A DNA stretch of 28,664 nt, from the NCBI RefSeq assembly GCF_039543525.1, contig NZ_BAABJX010000071.1:1-28664 (forward strand), in the 5' to 3' direction. Shown here one piece after another: positions 15,844-23,743 of the stretch. A program made the position numbers and the translations under genes. Numbering within the stretch: the stretch's first letter is position 1; each line of letters begins with the position of its first letter. The notes beneath the pieces were generated by a model. The model saw nothing but the letters and a program-made list of their open reading frames with translations. It searched no databases and was not told where the DNA came from. The stretch comes from Algivirga pacifica (GTDB lineage Bacteria > Bacteroidota > Bacteroidia > Cytophagales > Flammeovirgaceae).

Positions 15844-16959
15844 TTAATCCCATCCCAAAGCCCTCAAGGAAACACTGGAGAACAACTGTATCTTTTTTTC
15901 CACCTCAATCTCATGATAAGGACTTCGGCGCACAATTTTAAGCTCATGCTTGGTATCTTCTTGCAGCTCCTCTCCTACAGCAATAATTCCGATAGACTCA
16001 TCCAGAATCTCCAGGGCTTTCTTCAAGTGCTCGTGATACATTGGTACGGCAACATAATAGTAGTTACAGAAGGTGGCGTTTCGCTGTATCGCCTCAAAAC
16101 TTTCGAGGTTATCTAAATGAGCAACGTCAGTCACGCCAAAAACCAATGGAAGCTTCCCTTTATCTTCTACATCTTTTCTTACTAAAGCTAGCAAGTCCAT
16201 TCCTTCTTCATTTTTGACGGCATGTTCATCCACAAAGAAATTGACGAAAGAATTAAACTTATTGATTTCATATTGGTCCAATGTCAGGCTCACCCAACGA
16301 CGGGTCCTCAGGGCATTGATAATATTGGCCTCCGTAATATCCTCGTCACTGATATGAAAACGCTGCATCTTCTGATAGTCTTTCATCAGCTGTACGTAGC
16401 GGTTCTCCTCAATACTTTTATTGACCTTAACGGCCTTGGCACTAAAAGGTACTTCATATTGTGGTGCGGGTTCCTCCTCTTCCACTTTAGGTTTTCGGCC
16501 CCGTTCTGTCTGTCCGCCTTTAAGGGGGCGATAGATCTTCCATAGCTCCTTGAGTTCGTGGCGCATCCCCTCCCCTTTCAGTAATCTTTCCTTTACGTTT
16601 TCTACAATACCTTCCGGAGCGATGGTACGTACCTTTCCAAACATTTCCAGCTGTTCAGGAGTTGTTTTCACGGTGCGCTCATCAATCTCCTCAATCGCTG
16701 GGATATTGTTGATTTCCATAAATACCCTTGCGCCAGACCGGGCACGCCATAAGGTAGAGATATTGACACCGCTTTTTTTGGACAGTTCCCGAACGTATTC
16801 TGTAAAGGAACGAGCCTTCACCTTATAAAGCTCTTGTTTCTCTATAGTATCTAAAAGCTTGGCCACTTTGAGCCAGTTACGACGGTCTTTCTGTATGATG
16901 ATGTCAAATTCTAGTTCTACTTGCTTGAGTGCACGTAACATTTTCTTATGTTCGTCCAT
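15844..16959 (-). CDS. HTH protein with a possible degenerate PD-(D/E)xK domain
   Basis: 371 residues from the preferred ATG at 16959; an in-frame GTG at 17022 would add 21 residues without better context. The N-terminal part (about 1-130) is helical and holds a likely helix-turn-helix, SKKSGVNISTLWRARSGARV (60-79). A Lys/Glu/Pro-rich linker (about 145-170) leads to a C-terminal alpha/beta domain (about 208-371). There, MDLLAL, LPLVFGVTDV, NATFCNYYYVAVP and SIGIIAVGE follow the strand order of MmcB-like PD-(D/E)xK nucleases, but the ExK strand reads FGVT, lacking the acid and lysine. I infer a DNA-binding, non-cleaving protein; the fold match is by eye. It diverges from the deacetylase gene. 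Confidence 0.6.
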   Translation of the reverse strand: MDEHKKMLRALKQVELEFDIIIQKDRRNWLKVAKLLDTIEKQELYKVKARSFTEYVRELSKKSGVNISTLWRARSGARVFMEINNIPAIEEIDERTVKTTPEQLEMFGKVRTIAPEGIVENVKERLLKGEGMRHELKELWKIYRPLKGGQTERGRKPKVEEEEPAPQYEVPFSAKAVKVNKSIEENRYVQLMKDYQKMQRFHISDEDITEANIINALRTRRWVSLTLDQYEINKFNSFVNFFVDEHAVKNEEGMDLLALVRKDVEDKGKLPLVFGVTDVAHLDNLESFEAIQRNATFCNYYYVAVPMYHEHLKKALEILDESIGIIAVGEELQEDTKHELKIVRRSPYHEIEVEKKIQLFSSVSLRALGWD

Positions 16960-17067
16960 GGATAAGGCGTTTTGTGGAGTATTATGAGATATTTTATGAT
17001 AAAATAACGATTTTAAACACACAAGAGCGGTATAATGCTTTAAAATTTGCAGTGAATATCGTAATAT

Positions 17068-17075
17068 TAAATTTG
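17068..17075 (+). promoter_or_regulatory. Putative -7 box of the polysaccharide deacetylase gene
   Basis: TAAATTTG matches TAnnTTTG and ends 14 bases before the ATG at 17090, implying a leader of about 10 bases. It overlaps the GTG at 17075, which argues that translation starts at the ATG instead. Confidence 0.5.
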
Positions 17076-17089
17076 TGCAATTATACCGA

Positions 17090-17728
17090 ATGAAATTATA
17101 TCAAAAAACTGGCTGGATTCACAAAAAATTATATCCTTCAGTGGTATGGAACATGGACACCCAACAGAAAGTCATCTATCTGACTTTTGACGATGGACCA
17201 ATACCAGAAGTTACGGAATGGGTATTAAGAATATTAAAAGAACATCAATTACAAGCTACTTTTTTTTGTGTAGGAGACAATATTCGAAAAAACCCCTACG
17301 TCTTTGAGAAAATACTGGAAGGAGGGCATACAGCCGCAAACCATACTTTTAACCACTTGAGAGGATGGACAACCAAGAATGCGCTTTACTATGAAAACAT
17401 TGAACGCTGTCATGCGGAAATCATGAAATTTACCCATGAGCCTAGGCACTTAAGCTACTTTAGGCCTCCCTATGGACAGATTACCCATCGACAAACCAGG
17501 CAACTGAAACAGACCTATAATATTGTGATGTGGGATGTTCTTAGCAGGGATTATGCCCCTACTGTGGAGCAAGAGGTTTGTTTAAATAATAGTATTAAAC
17601 TGACCGAAAAAGGCTCAATCATTGTTTTTCATGATAGTATTAAGGCGCAAAGAAATATGAAATATACTTTGCCAGCTTACATTCAGCATTATGCTGATCA
17701 AGGGTATACATTCTTACCCTTACCATAG
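17090..17728 (+). CDS. Polysaccharide deacetylase family protein (NodB domain)
   Basis: 212-residue NodB-fold carbohydrate esterase (CE4). Motif 1 TFDDGP gives the catalytic base and metal Asp (Asp34, Asp35); motif 2 HTFNH gives metal ligands His85 and His89; motif 3 RPPYG, then WDVLSRD, and IIVFHDS with the catalytic His complete the site. It should remove N-acetyl groups from a glycan such as peptidoglycan; the substrate is not readable. No signal peptide is obvious, so the place is uncertain. I chose the ATG at 17090 over the GTG at 17075, which would lie in the promoter box. The SPT-like gene follows after 37 bp. Confidence 0.9.
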   Translation: MKLYQKTGWIHKKLYPSVVWNMDTQQKVIYLTFDDGPIPEVTEWVLRILKEHQLQATFFCVGDNIRKNPYVFEKILEGGHTAANHTFNHLRGWTTKNALYYENIERCHAEIMKFTHEPRHLSYFRPPYGQITHRQTRQLKQTYNIVMWDVLSRDYAPTVEQEVCLNNSIKLTEKGSIIVFHDSIKAQRNMKYTLPAYIQHYADQGYTFLPLP

Positions 17729-17765
17729 CTACTTATTTAATAAACATAAACCTAAAATTACTACC

Positions 17766-19010
17766 GTGGATTTATTTGAAAAACTACTACAAGACCGAGG
17801 ACCTTTAGGAAGCCACTCCAAAATGGCACATGGGTATTATACCTTTCCTAAGTTAGAAGGAGAGTTAGCACCGGAAATGACCTTTAGGGGCAAGAAAGTG
17901 CTTAACTGGAGTTTGAATAATTACCTGGGGTTAGCCAACCATCCCGAAGTAAGAAAAGCAGACACGGAAGCCGCAGAAGAATATGGTCTGGCCTACCCTA
18001 TGGGAGCCAGAATCATGTCAGGAAATTCCACGTTACTAGAAACTTTTGAAAAACAACTAAGTGATTTTGTAGGCAAGGAAGATACCATGGTGCTCAATTA
18101 TGGCTACCAGGGAATCATGTCCGTGATTGATGCCCTACTGGATCGCCGAGATGTTGTGGTCTATGACTCTGAATGTCACGCTTGTATTATTGATGCCCTT
18201 CGTATGCATCAAGGAAAGCGTTTTGTATTCCCACATAACGATATAGAAAACTGTGAGCGACAGCTGGAAAGAGCTACCAAGCTAGTAGAAACTACTGGCG
18301 GAGCTATTCTGGTGATCACGGAAGGTGTATTTGGTATGATGGGTGATCAAGGAAAGCTAAAAGAGATTGTAGACCTTAAGAAGAAATACCCTTTCCGCCT
18401 GTTAATCGACGATGCCCATGGCTTTGGTACGGTGGGTGAAAAAGGAATCGGAACAGGCGAAGCTCAGGGAGTACAGGATGAAATTGACATTTACTTCTCT
18501 ACTTTTGCTAAATCTATGGCCTCTATTGGTGCCTTTGTTTCTGCTGACGAGCAAGTGGTAGAGTATTTACGCTACAACTCCCGCTCTCAAATTTTTGCCA
18601 AAACACTTCCTAGTGCATTGGTAAAAGGTAATATGAAGCGTTTAGAATTGCTGATGGGACACCCTGAATATAAGGATAAGCTGTGGGAAATTGCAGATGC
18701 TTTGCAGTCAGGACTGAAGAAAGAAGGATTCAATATTGGAGATACGTCCTCTTGTGTAACACCAGTATTCTTGAAAGGAGGAACCAACGAAGCGGTGAAC
18801 CTGGTAAGGGACTTGAGAGAGAATTTCAATATTTTCTGCTCAGTGGTAGCCTACCCTGTAGTGCCAAAAGACGTGATTATGCTGCGCTTAATTCCTACAG
18901 CAATGCACACTTTGGAGCAAGTAAAGGTCACTATTGAGGCATTTAAGGCCATTAAGCACAAGTTGGAGACCAATGTGTACGCTAATGAGCAACCTAAAAT
19001 AATGTCATAA
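17766..19010 (+). CDS. Serine palmitoyltransferase-like PLP enzyme (alpha-oxoamine synthase)
   Basis: 414-residue fold-type I PLP enzyme of the alpha-oxoamine synthase group. Schiff-base lysine is Lys249 in STFAKSMASIG; DDAHGFG (215-221) gives the PLP Asp and ring-stacking neighbours; ECHAC (136-140) holds the ring-stacking His138. The whole sequence, from VDLFEKLLQDRGPLG on, follows the Bacteroidota paralogue usually annotated only as an aminotransferase class I/II protein. Making a 3-ketosphinganine-type product fits the phylum's sphingolipids, but glycine C-acetyltransferase or AONS activity is possible. GTG at 17766 is preferred over ATG 17691, which would overlap the deacetylase gene by 38 bases and add 25 residues. 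Confidence 0.82.
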   Translation: MDLFEKLLQDRGPLGSHSKMAHGYYTFPKLEGELAPEMTFRGKKVLNWSLNNYLGLANHPEVRKADTEAAEEYGLAYPMGARIMSGNSTLLETFEKQLSDFVGKEDTMVLNYGYQGIMSVIDALLDRRDVVVYDSECHACIIDALRMHQGKRFVFPHNDIENCERQLERATKLVETTGGAILVITEGVFGMMGDQGKLKEIVDLKKKYPFRLLIDDAHGFGTVGEKGIGTGEAQGVQDEIDIYFSTFAKSMASIGAFVSADEQVVEYLRYNSRSQIFAKTLPSALVKGNMKRLELLMGHPEYKDKLWEIADALQSGLKKEGFNIGDTSSCVTPVFLKGGTNEAVNLVRDLRENFNIFCSVVAYPVVPKDVIMLRLIPTAMHTLEQVKVTIEAFKAIKHKLETNVYANEQPKIMS

Positions 19011-19189
19011 TATTTGAGGATTTAAGGGAGAAAACTTCAAATAGTACAATTTTAGTATTACTGTATACGCTATTTGATTTTTTTTCCTTTAAATAATCAT
19101 AAATTCTTTTTGTTTTGTTTAGGATTTTATCAAGTTTTTTATAACTTGCCTATATCGAAACTATTACTAAATACTAGATTTTATTACCG

Positions 19190-19369
19190 ATGGAAAAATT
19201 CAAAGAATTAGCTGAACTAGTTAAAAGAACAGAAGAGGATGCTGCAAAATTTTATAGTAACGGTGTTGCTGCAGCAGGAACAAGAGTAAGAAAGAACATG
19301 CAAGAGATCAAGAAACTTGCTCAAGACATCAGACTTGAAGTACAAAACATTAAAAACGAAGGAAAGTAA
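19190..19369 (+). CDS. Histone H1-like small DNA-binding protein
   Basis: A 59-residue ORF: it begins MEKFKELAELVKRTEED, continues FYSNGVAAAGTRVRKNMQEI and ends KKLAQDIRLEVQNIKNEGK. The GTRVRKNMQEIKKLAQDIR stretch is what I recall of the histone H1-like (HC1-type) proteins widespread in Bacteroidota, which are basic and helical and thought to compact DNA. The upstream 180 bp is AT-rich and non-coding. A bidirectional terminator follows. The start is the ATG at 19190, with no other in-frame start nearby. Size, composition and downstream terminator together make it a real gene. Confidence 0.82.
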   Translation: MEKFKELAELVKRTEEDAAKFYSNGVAAAGTRVRKNMQEIKKLAQDIRLEVQNIKNEGK

Positions 19370-19413
19370 TCCTGCTATTTTAATGAACTAGTGTTAAAAT
19401 ATTTAACACATAT

Positions 19414-19447
19414 AAAAGAGACTTAAATCCAATTTTAAGTCTCTTTT
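19414..19447. terminator. Bidirectional terminator
   Basis: A 14-bp perfect stem, AAAAGAGACTTAAA (19414-19427) with TTTAAGTCTCTTTT (19434-19447), 6-base loop. Its A-rich 5' and T-rich 3' sides allow termination in both directions between the H1-like gene (+) and the convergent gene ending at 19492 (-). A second, smaller repeat GTGTTAAA/TTTAACAC lies just before it (19391-19409). Confidence 0.85.
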
Positions 19448-19491
19448 CTTTTGCCTTACAGCTTAATCAGAAATTCTATCAGGGGAGTTTT

Positions 19492-20022
19492 TTAAGAGTT
19501 GATTTTCTTTAAGTAACTCAACATTTCTTCGGAAAGTACAGAAATGCCTTCGGAAGAAGGTACGCCAATCATTAGCTCCAATAAATCCTTGTCACCTTCC
19601 TGTACGGCTCCTACCCTACAGTATGCTCTACTACTTGCCAGTAAAAACTTCAAGGGTAAACTATCTTTACTAGACAGGTACAGCAAGTAGTCAAAAGGTT
19701 GATTGATAAACTTAAACGCCTTTTCTGACTGCATTCCTCCTTGCCAATCCATTTCGTCCTCTGTCATATACTCAAAAGGGAAATTATAAAGGTTTAACTC
19801 TTTCTTTCCAAAATAAGTAAATGCCTGTACGTCCTTTTTTTCCTCTGTCAATTGATGAATTAACTGTCGAATCACATCAGCCTCTTCTTTGGTGGATATA
19901 CCAAATAAAATTCCAATTCGCTTACTCTCTGTAAAAGTAGTGCTTTTACGATCAAAATGTTTGCTGCTATTGATCGCTTCGTTCAGCTTTCGTTTGACAA
20001 AAAACTCTTTAACATTATTCAA
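19492..20022 (-). CDS. Conserved Bacteroidota hypothetical protein (DUF6913-like)
   Basis: 176-residue soluble protein. An N-terminal basic segment (MNNVKEFFVKRKLNEAINSS) leads to an alpha/beta part with IGILFGISTKEEADVIRQLIHQL, VQAFTYFGKKELNLYNFPFEYMTEDEMDWQG and INQPFDYLLYLSSKDSLPLKFLLASSRAYCRVG. The last stretch reads like the C-terminus of a Bacteroidota family of unknown role; the DUF number is recalled, not checked. No catalytic motif is recognised. It lies downstream of ligA in the same direction with a hairpin between them. Confidence 0.72.
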   Translation of the reverse strand: MNNVKEFFVKRKLNEAINSSKHFDRKSTTFTESKRIGILFGISTKEEADVIRQLIHQLTEEKKDVQAFTYFGKKELNLYNFPFEYMTEDEMDWQGGMQSEKAFKFINQPFDYLLYLSSKDSLPLKFLLASSRAYCRVGAVQEGDKDLLELMIGVPSSEGISVLSEEMLSYLKKINS

Positions 20023-20065
20023 AATCTATGCAGCTTAAAAAAGTGAGTAATTTATTTATTGTAAC

Positions 20066-20097
20066 AATTACTGAGGCGTTTATACACCTCAGTAATT
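20066..20097 (-). terminator. Hairpin after ligA
   Basis: An 11-bp perfect stem, AATTACTGAGG (20066-20076) with CCTCAGTAATT (20087-20097), directly beyond the ligA stop on the minus strand. The minus-strand tail (ATTGTTAC) is only weakly T-rich; on the plus strand a T run follows. Confidence 0.55.
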
Positions 20098-20099
20098 TT

Positions 20100-22148
20100 T
20101 TATAAAGGAAGCATATCTTTAAACTCTTGCTCAGAGACGATACGCACCTCCAACTTTTCCGCCTTTTCTTTTTTTGATGGCCCCATTTTATCACCAGCCA
20201 CCAAGTAATTTAATTTCTTTGAGATAGAGGAAACTACTTTCCCGCCGTAACGTTGAATTAATTTCTTTAACTCGTCTCTACTATAGTCCTGAAAGACCCC
20301 AGAAACCACAAACGTTTGCCCTTCAAAGATAGCCTCTTCCACGGTAGCTTCTTCTTGCTCAGGCATTTCTAGCTGTACGCCCGTTTGCTTAAGTTTTTCA
20401 ATAAACGCTTGTTGTTTAGGATCTTGAAAGAACGCTAAAATACTATCCGCTATTTTCTCACCAATCTCAGGTACGTTGATCAACGTTTCCCGATCAGCTT
20501 TTGATAGTGCTTCCAGACTACGGAAATGCGTCGCTAGTTTCTCTGCCACTGTAGCTCCTACAAATCGTATTCCAATGGCAAATAATACCCTGGAAAATGG
20601 AATTTCTTTGGATGCGTCAATTCCAGCGACCATTTTTTCTGCAGACTTATCCTTGAATTTCTCTAGCTTGGCAATCAGATCGACTTTTCGAAGACTATAT
20701 AAATCCGTTGCATCCTTAATCAACCCTACCTCTAGCATTTGCTCAATACGTTCACTACCAAGGGAATCAATATTCATCGCTTTACGGGCAACAAAATGTT
20801 CGATACGTCCCTTTACCTGAGGTAAACAACCCAATTCGTTCGGGCAATAATAAGCCGCCTCTCCTTCTTTTCTTTCCAATGCTGTGCCACATGAAGGGCA
20901 AGCATGAATAAATTCAAAAGGTTTGGCATCTTTTAACCTTTGAGAAAGATCCACTCCTGTCACCTTAGGAATGATTTCTCCTCCTTTTTCTACAAATACC
21001 TGATCCCCTTCGTGCAAGTCCAAGCGCTCAATTTCATTGGCGTTATGCAGAGAGGCTCTTTTCACTACTGTGCCGGCCAGTTGTACAGGTGCAAGATTAG
21101 CCACAGGAGTTACGGCACCCGTTCTACCTACCTGATAAGTAATAGACTCCAAGGCTGTCGTAGCACTTTCCGCCTTGTATTTATAGGCAATGGCCCACCT
21201 TGGACTCTTGGCTGTTGATCCTAGCTCCTTCTGTTGCTTGATGTGGTTTACCTTGATTACTACACCATCCGTATCCAATGGTAACTCAAAGCGTTTTTCC
21301 TCCCATTTTTTAATGTAGGCAATCACCTCATCCATGTTACGGCATCGCTGATAAGATGGAGAGACGTTAAATCCCCACTCCTTCAGTTTCTGCAATGCTT
21401 CCTCATGTTTTTCTACAGGGTCGTTCTCACTCATATACGCATAGACATAGCAATCCAGCTGTCTACTGGCAACCACTGAAGAATCTTGCATCTTGAACGT
21501 TCCTGCGGCAGCATTCCTTGGATTGGCTAGCATGTTCAGATGCTTCTTCCCTTCCTGCTCGCGGCGTATATTCTCTTCTGCAATATCATTATTGATACGG
21601 TCAAAAGAAGCTCTACTCATAAAGCCTTCTGCACGTACTTCAAAGAAGTCAGGCACATCTTTGCCTTGTGCTTTAAGAGGAATAGTACGCACTGTTTTAA
21701 TGTTCGCAGTAATATCATCTCCTTGTGCACCATCTCCTCTGGTGACGCCCCTTTTCAGGATACCGTTTTTATAGGTCAAGCTTAAGGCTACCCCATCAAA
21801 CTTGAGTTCGCATACATACTCATACTCTTCTCCTTCCAATCCCTTCTGTACGCGCTGGTCAAATTCATATAAGTCCTCTTCATTATAGGAATTAGACAAA
21901 GACAGCATCGGATATGTATGAGCTACCGTCTCAAAGTTTTTCGTGATGGTTCCTCCTACTCTTTGAGTGGGAGAATCCTCTTGCTTTAAGGTCGGGTGCT
22001 CTTCTTCCAATTGCTCTAATTCTTTCAGAAGCATATCGAACTCATAGTCGGTCACTTCTGAAATCGCATTGACATAATATTGGTGATTATAGTGGTTGAT
22101 CTGCTCGGTCAATGCAGCTATTTTCTTCTTCGCTTCTTCTGCTGTCAT
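20100..22148 (-). CDS. ligA: NAD-dependent DNA ligase
   Basis: 682 residues, close to the usual 670. It seals nicks during replication and repair using NAD. Order: Ia domain (1 to about 70) with the YYVNAISEVTDYEFD motif, adenylation domain with nucleophile Lys116 in the KFDG motif, OB fold, a four-Cys zinc finger (CPSC ... YYCPNELGC), tandem HhH domains (about 445-590), and a C-terminal BRCT domain (about 605-680, ending in KLEVRIVSEQEFKDMLPL). No key motif is missing. The start is fixed by MTAEEAKKKIAALTEQI, just outside inverted-repeat element B, which fills most of the gap to the HIT gene. Confidence 0.96.
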   Translation of the reverse strand: MTAEEAKKKIAALTEQINHYNHQYYVNAISEVTDYEFDMLLKELEQLEEEHPTLKQEDSPTQRVGGTITKNFETVAHTYPMLSLSNSYNEEDLYEFDQRVQKGLEGEEYEYVCELKFDGVALSLTYKNGILKRGVTRGDGAQGDDITANIKTVRTIPLKAQGKDVPDFFEVRAEGFMSRASFDRINNDIAEENIRREQEGKKHLNMLANPRNAAAGTFKMQDSSVVASRQLDCYVYAYMSENDPVEKHEEALQKLKEWGFNVSPSYQRCRNMDEVIAYIKKWEEKRFELPLDTDGVVIKVNHIKQQKELGSTAKSPRWAIAYKYKAESATTALESITYQVGRTGAVTPVANLAPVQLAGTVVKRASLHNANEIERLDLHEGDQVFVEKGGEIIPKVTGVDLSQRLKDAKPFEFIHACPSCGTALERKEGEAAYYCPNELGCLPQVKGRIEHFVARKAMNIDSLGSERIEQMLEVGLIKDATDLYSLRKVDLIAKLEKFKDKSAEKMVAGIDASKEIPFSRVLFAIGIRFVGATVAEKLATHFRSLEALSKADRETLINVPEIGEKIADSILAFFQDPKQQAFIEKLKQTGVQLEMPEQEEATVEEAIFEGQTFVVSGVFQDYSRDELKKLIQRYGGKVVSSISKKLNYLVAGDKMGPSKKEKAEKLEVRIVSEQEFKDMLPL

Positions 22149-22174
22149 AATTATTTATCTGCTGTAGGATGATT

Positions 22175-22328
22175 TGTTCATGATGTTTAATTGAGCTTCG
22201 CTCGTTCATAATGTTTAGTTGAGTTTTTTATCAATACTTCGTATTGATCATGATATGGCCTCGAAGAGGTCATTAATTATTCAACTAAACATTATGAACG
22301 AGCGGAGCTCAATTAAACATCATGAACA
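22175..22328. repeat. Long inverted repeat with 48-bp arms (element B)
   Basis: Left arm 22175-22222 and right arm 22281-22328 are reverse complements over 48 bp with one mismatch (T opposite G, which would pair as a wobble). Each arm contains GAGCTTCGCTC or its G-variant. The 58-base centre holds two more hairpins, ATCAATACTTCGTATTGAT (22230-22248) and GGCCTCGAAGAGGTC (22257-22271). The arms resemble those of element C almost base for base. No flanking direct repeat is obvious. No ORF. Confidence 0.88.
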
Positions 22329-22341
22329 GATGCTAAGACTT

Positions 22342-22740
22342 TTATTCTTCCAAATATGAACGAATACTAGCGGCGATTTCCTCCATTTCCTCCGGAGCTA
22401 ACTTAAGCTTCTCATTATTGAATCGAAGGTCTGATTCTGTATTGATAGGCACCAAATGCAAATGGGCGTGAGGAACCTCTAGTCCCAATACAGCCTGACC
22501 AATACGCTTACAAGGAACGGCCTTTTTTAAGGCGATCCCTACTTTCTTAGCCAAGACATACAGACCTGCAATGGTATCATCATCCAGGTCAAACATATAG
22601 TCTACCTCTTGTTTTGGAATCACTAAGGTGTGTCCCTTTTTTAATGGGAAAACATCCAAAAAGACAAAGTACTTATCATCTTCATAGATCTTATAAGATG
22701 GAATTTCTCCGGCAACAATTTTTGAGAAAATACTAGCCAT
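22342..22740 (-). CDS. HIT-family hydrolase (histidine triad)
   Basis: 132-residue histidine-triad protein of the HINT-like group: small nucleotide phosphoramidate hydrolases acting on substrates such as adenylated lysine. The triad HAHLHLV gives His91, His93 and His95. The N-terminal SIFSKIVAGEIPSYKIYEDD and LDVFPLKKGHTLVIPK are standard. The gene lies between greA and ligA, all transcribed minus. It is a single-copy housekeeping type; its biological substrate is unknown. A repeat-filled gap of about 190 bp separates it from ligA. Confidence 0.93.
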   Translation of the reverse strand: MASIFSKIVAGEIPSYKIYEDDKYFVFLDVFPLKKGHTLVIPKQEVDYMFDLDDDTIAGLYVLAKKVGIALKKAVPCKRIGQAVLGLEVPHAHLHLVPINTESDLRFNNEKLKLAPEEMEEIAASIRSYLEE

Positions 22741-22902
22741 GTGGTATCAGGTTGAATGGTGAAATACTAAGTAATGGTATACTCCAAATGTCTATATAAT
22801 CCTTGGAATCCTACCATTAGGCGATAATAAGGGATATCCTCCGATAATCAAAATCAATCCAGCTACTAAATAGCTTTGTTGAGGCGGCTAATTATTGTTG
22901 AA

Positions 22903-22974
22903 GGATAAAGGAGGAAGGACAAAGGTAACACGCTATATGGTGTTTTATAATCCTTTATCCTTCCTCCTTTATCG
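22903..22974. repeat. Inverted repeat between greA and HIT gene (element E)
   Basis: Left arm 22903-22925 (GGATAAAGGAGGAAGGAC...) pairs with right arm 22952-22974 (CCTTTATCCTTCCTCC...) with one internal mismatch and one terminal mismatch. The arms are purine- or pyrimidine-rich and the words GGATAAAGG/CCTTTATCC recur. It is probably a greA terminator or a member of the window-wide palindrome family. Confidence 0.7.
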
Positions 22975-23009
22975 TTTCTCCTACCCGAATCAGTAGTCTC
23001 AACAAGCTC

Positions 23010-23480
23010 TTAGATAGAGATCTCCAAAATTTCAAACTTCTGGATTCCTGCAGGGATTTTGATTTCTGCTACCTCTCCTACTTTCTTTCCGATTAGTCCT
23101 TTGCCGATTGGAGAATCTACAGAGATTTTACCTTGCTTTAAGTCAGCTTCTTTGGCAGCAACCAATTGATATACAACGGTCTTTCCAGTAGGTGCTTTAA
23201 TTTTCACCTTGGATAAGATACTAACCTTAGAGGTATCCAGTTTTGACTCATCCAGTACTCTGGCATTGGCAATCAGGTTTTGAAGCTTTGCAATATCAGC
23301 CTCCAGATGTCCTTGTGCCTCTTTTGCCGCATCATACTCTGCGTTCTCACTCAAATCGCCCTTATCTCTGGCTTCAGCAATTGCATTTGCAATATCTCTT
23401 CTTCCTCTGGTCTTCAAATCTTGAAGTTGTTCTTTAAGTTTCTGAAGCCCTTCGGCAGTATAATAAGTAATATCTGACAT
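23010..23480 (-). CDS. greA: Transcript cleavage factor GreA
   Basis: 156-residue GreA. It enters the RNA polymerase secondary channel and stimulates cleavage of backtracked RNA. The N-terminal coiled-coil hairpin (about 5-75) carries the tip acid motif GDLSENAEYD (41-50), with Asp42 and Glu45 at the cleavage-stimulating positions. The C-terminal FKBP-like part (about 80-156) contains VSILSKVKIKAPTGKTVVYQLV and GKKVGEVAEIKIPAG. The start MSDITYYTAEGLQKLKEQL is standard. The upstream 263 bp gap to nuoJ holds a hairpin that may terminate nuoIJ. Confidence 0.95.
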   Translation of the reverse strand: MSDITYYTAEGLQKLKEQLQDLKTRGRRDIANAIAEARDKGDLSENAEYDAAKEAQGHLEADIAKLQNLIANARVLDESKLDTSKVSILSKVKIKAPTGKTVVYQLVAAKEADLKQGKISVDSPIGKGLIGKKVGEVAEIKIPAGIQKFEILEISI

Positions 23481-23549
23481 GTGATAAATAAGTTTTATCT
23501 ATAAAATCAAGGGTTATAGTTATTGAAGGCCCTCCCTCCAAAAACAAGA

Positions 23550-23580
23550 AACTGTCGATGAAAAAAGACATCAGACAGTT
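23550..23580 (-). terminator. Putative terminator after nuoIJ
   Basis: Plus-strand AACTGTCGATG (23550-23560) pairs with CATCAGACAGTT (23569-23580), 11 bp with one bulge. On the minus strand it is followed by TTCTTGTTTTT, fitting termination of nuoI-nuoJ before greA. Confidence 0.5.
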
Positions 23581-23743
23581 CAATATGTTATAAAAATGAC
23601 CAAATGGATCATCTATATTTTTTCAAAATAAATAATGTGAAAGTAATATGCAAGTCCTATAAACAGGCTTTACATAGCCAAATAGTGATAAAATATTATA
23701 GAACAACGACATATAACACAAAAATATGAACAGAAAAGTTCAA

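Noticed and set aside
17075..17089. GTG start for the polysaccharide deacetylase
   Set aside because: The GTG lies within the TAAATTTG promoter box; the ATG at 17090 gives the usual protein start.
17691..17765. N-terminal extension of the SPT-like enzyme from ATG 17691
   Set aside because: It would overlap the deacetylase gene, and the added 25 residues do not resemble the family N-terminus, which begins at VDLFEKL.
22171..22332. Target-site duplication around element B
   Set aside because: The flanks GATT and GATG share only three bases and do not form a direct repeat in the expected place; element C shows none.
23481..23743. Possible nuoK remnant after nuoJ
   Set aside because: Neither strand shows membrane-type reading of sufficient length; stops are frequent and a hairpin is present.
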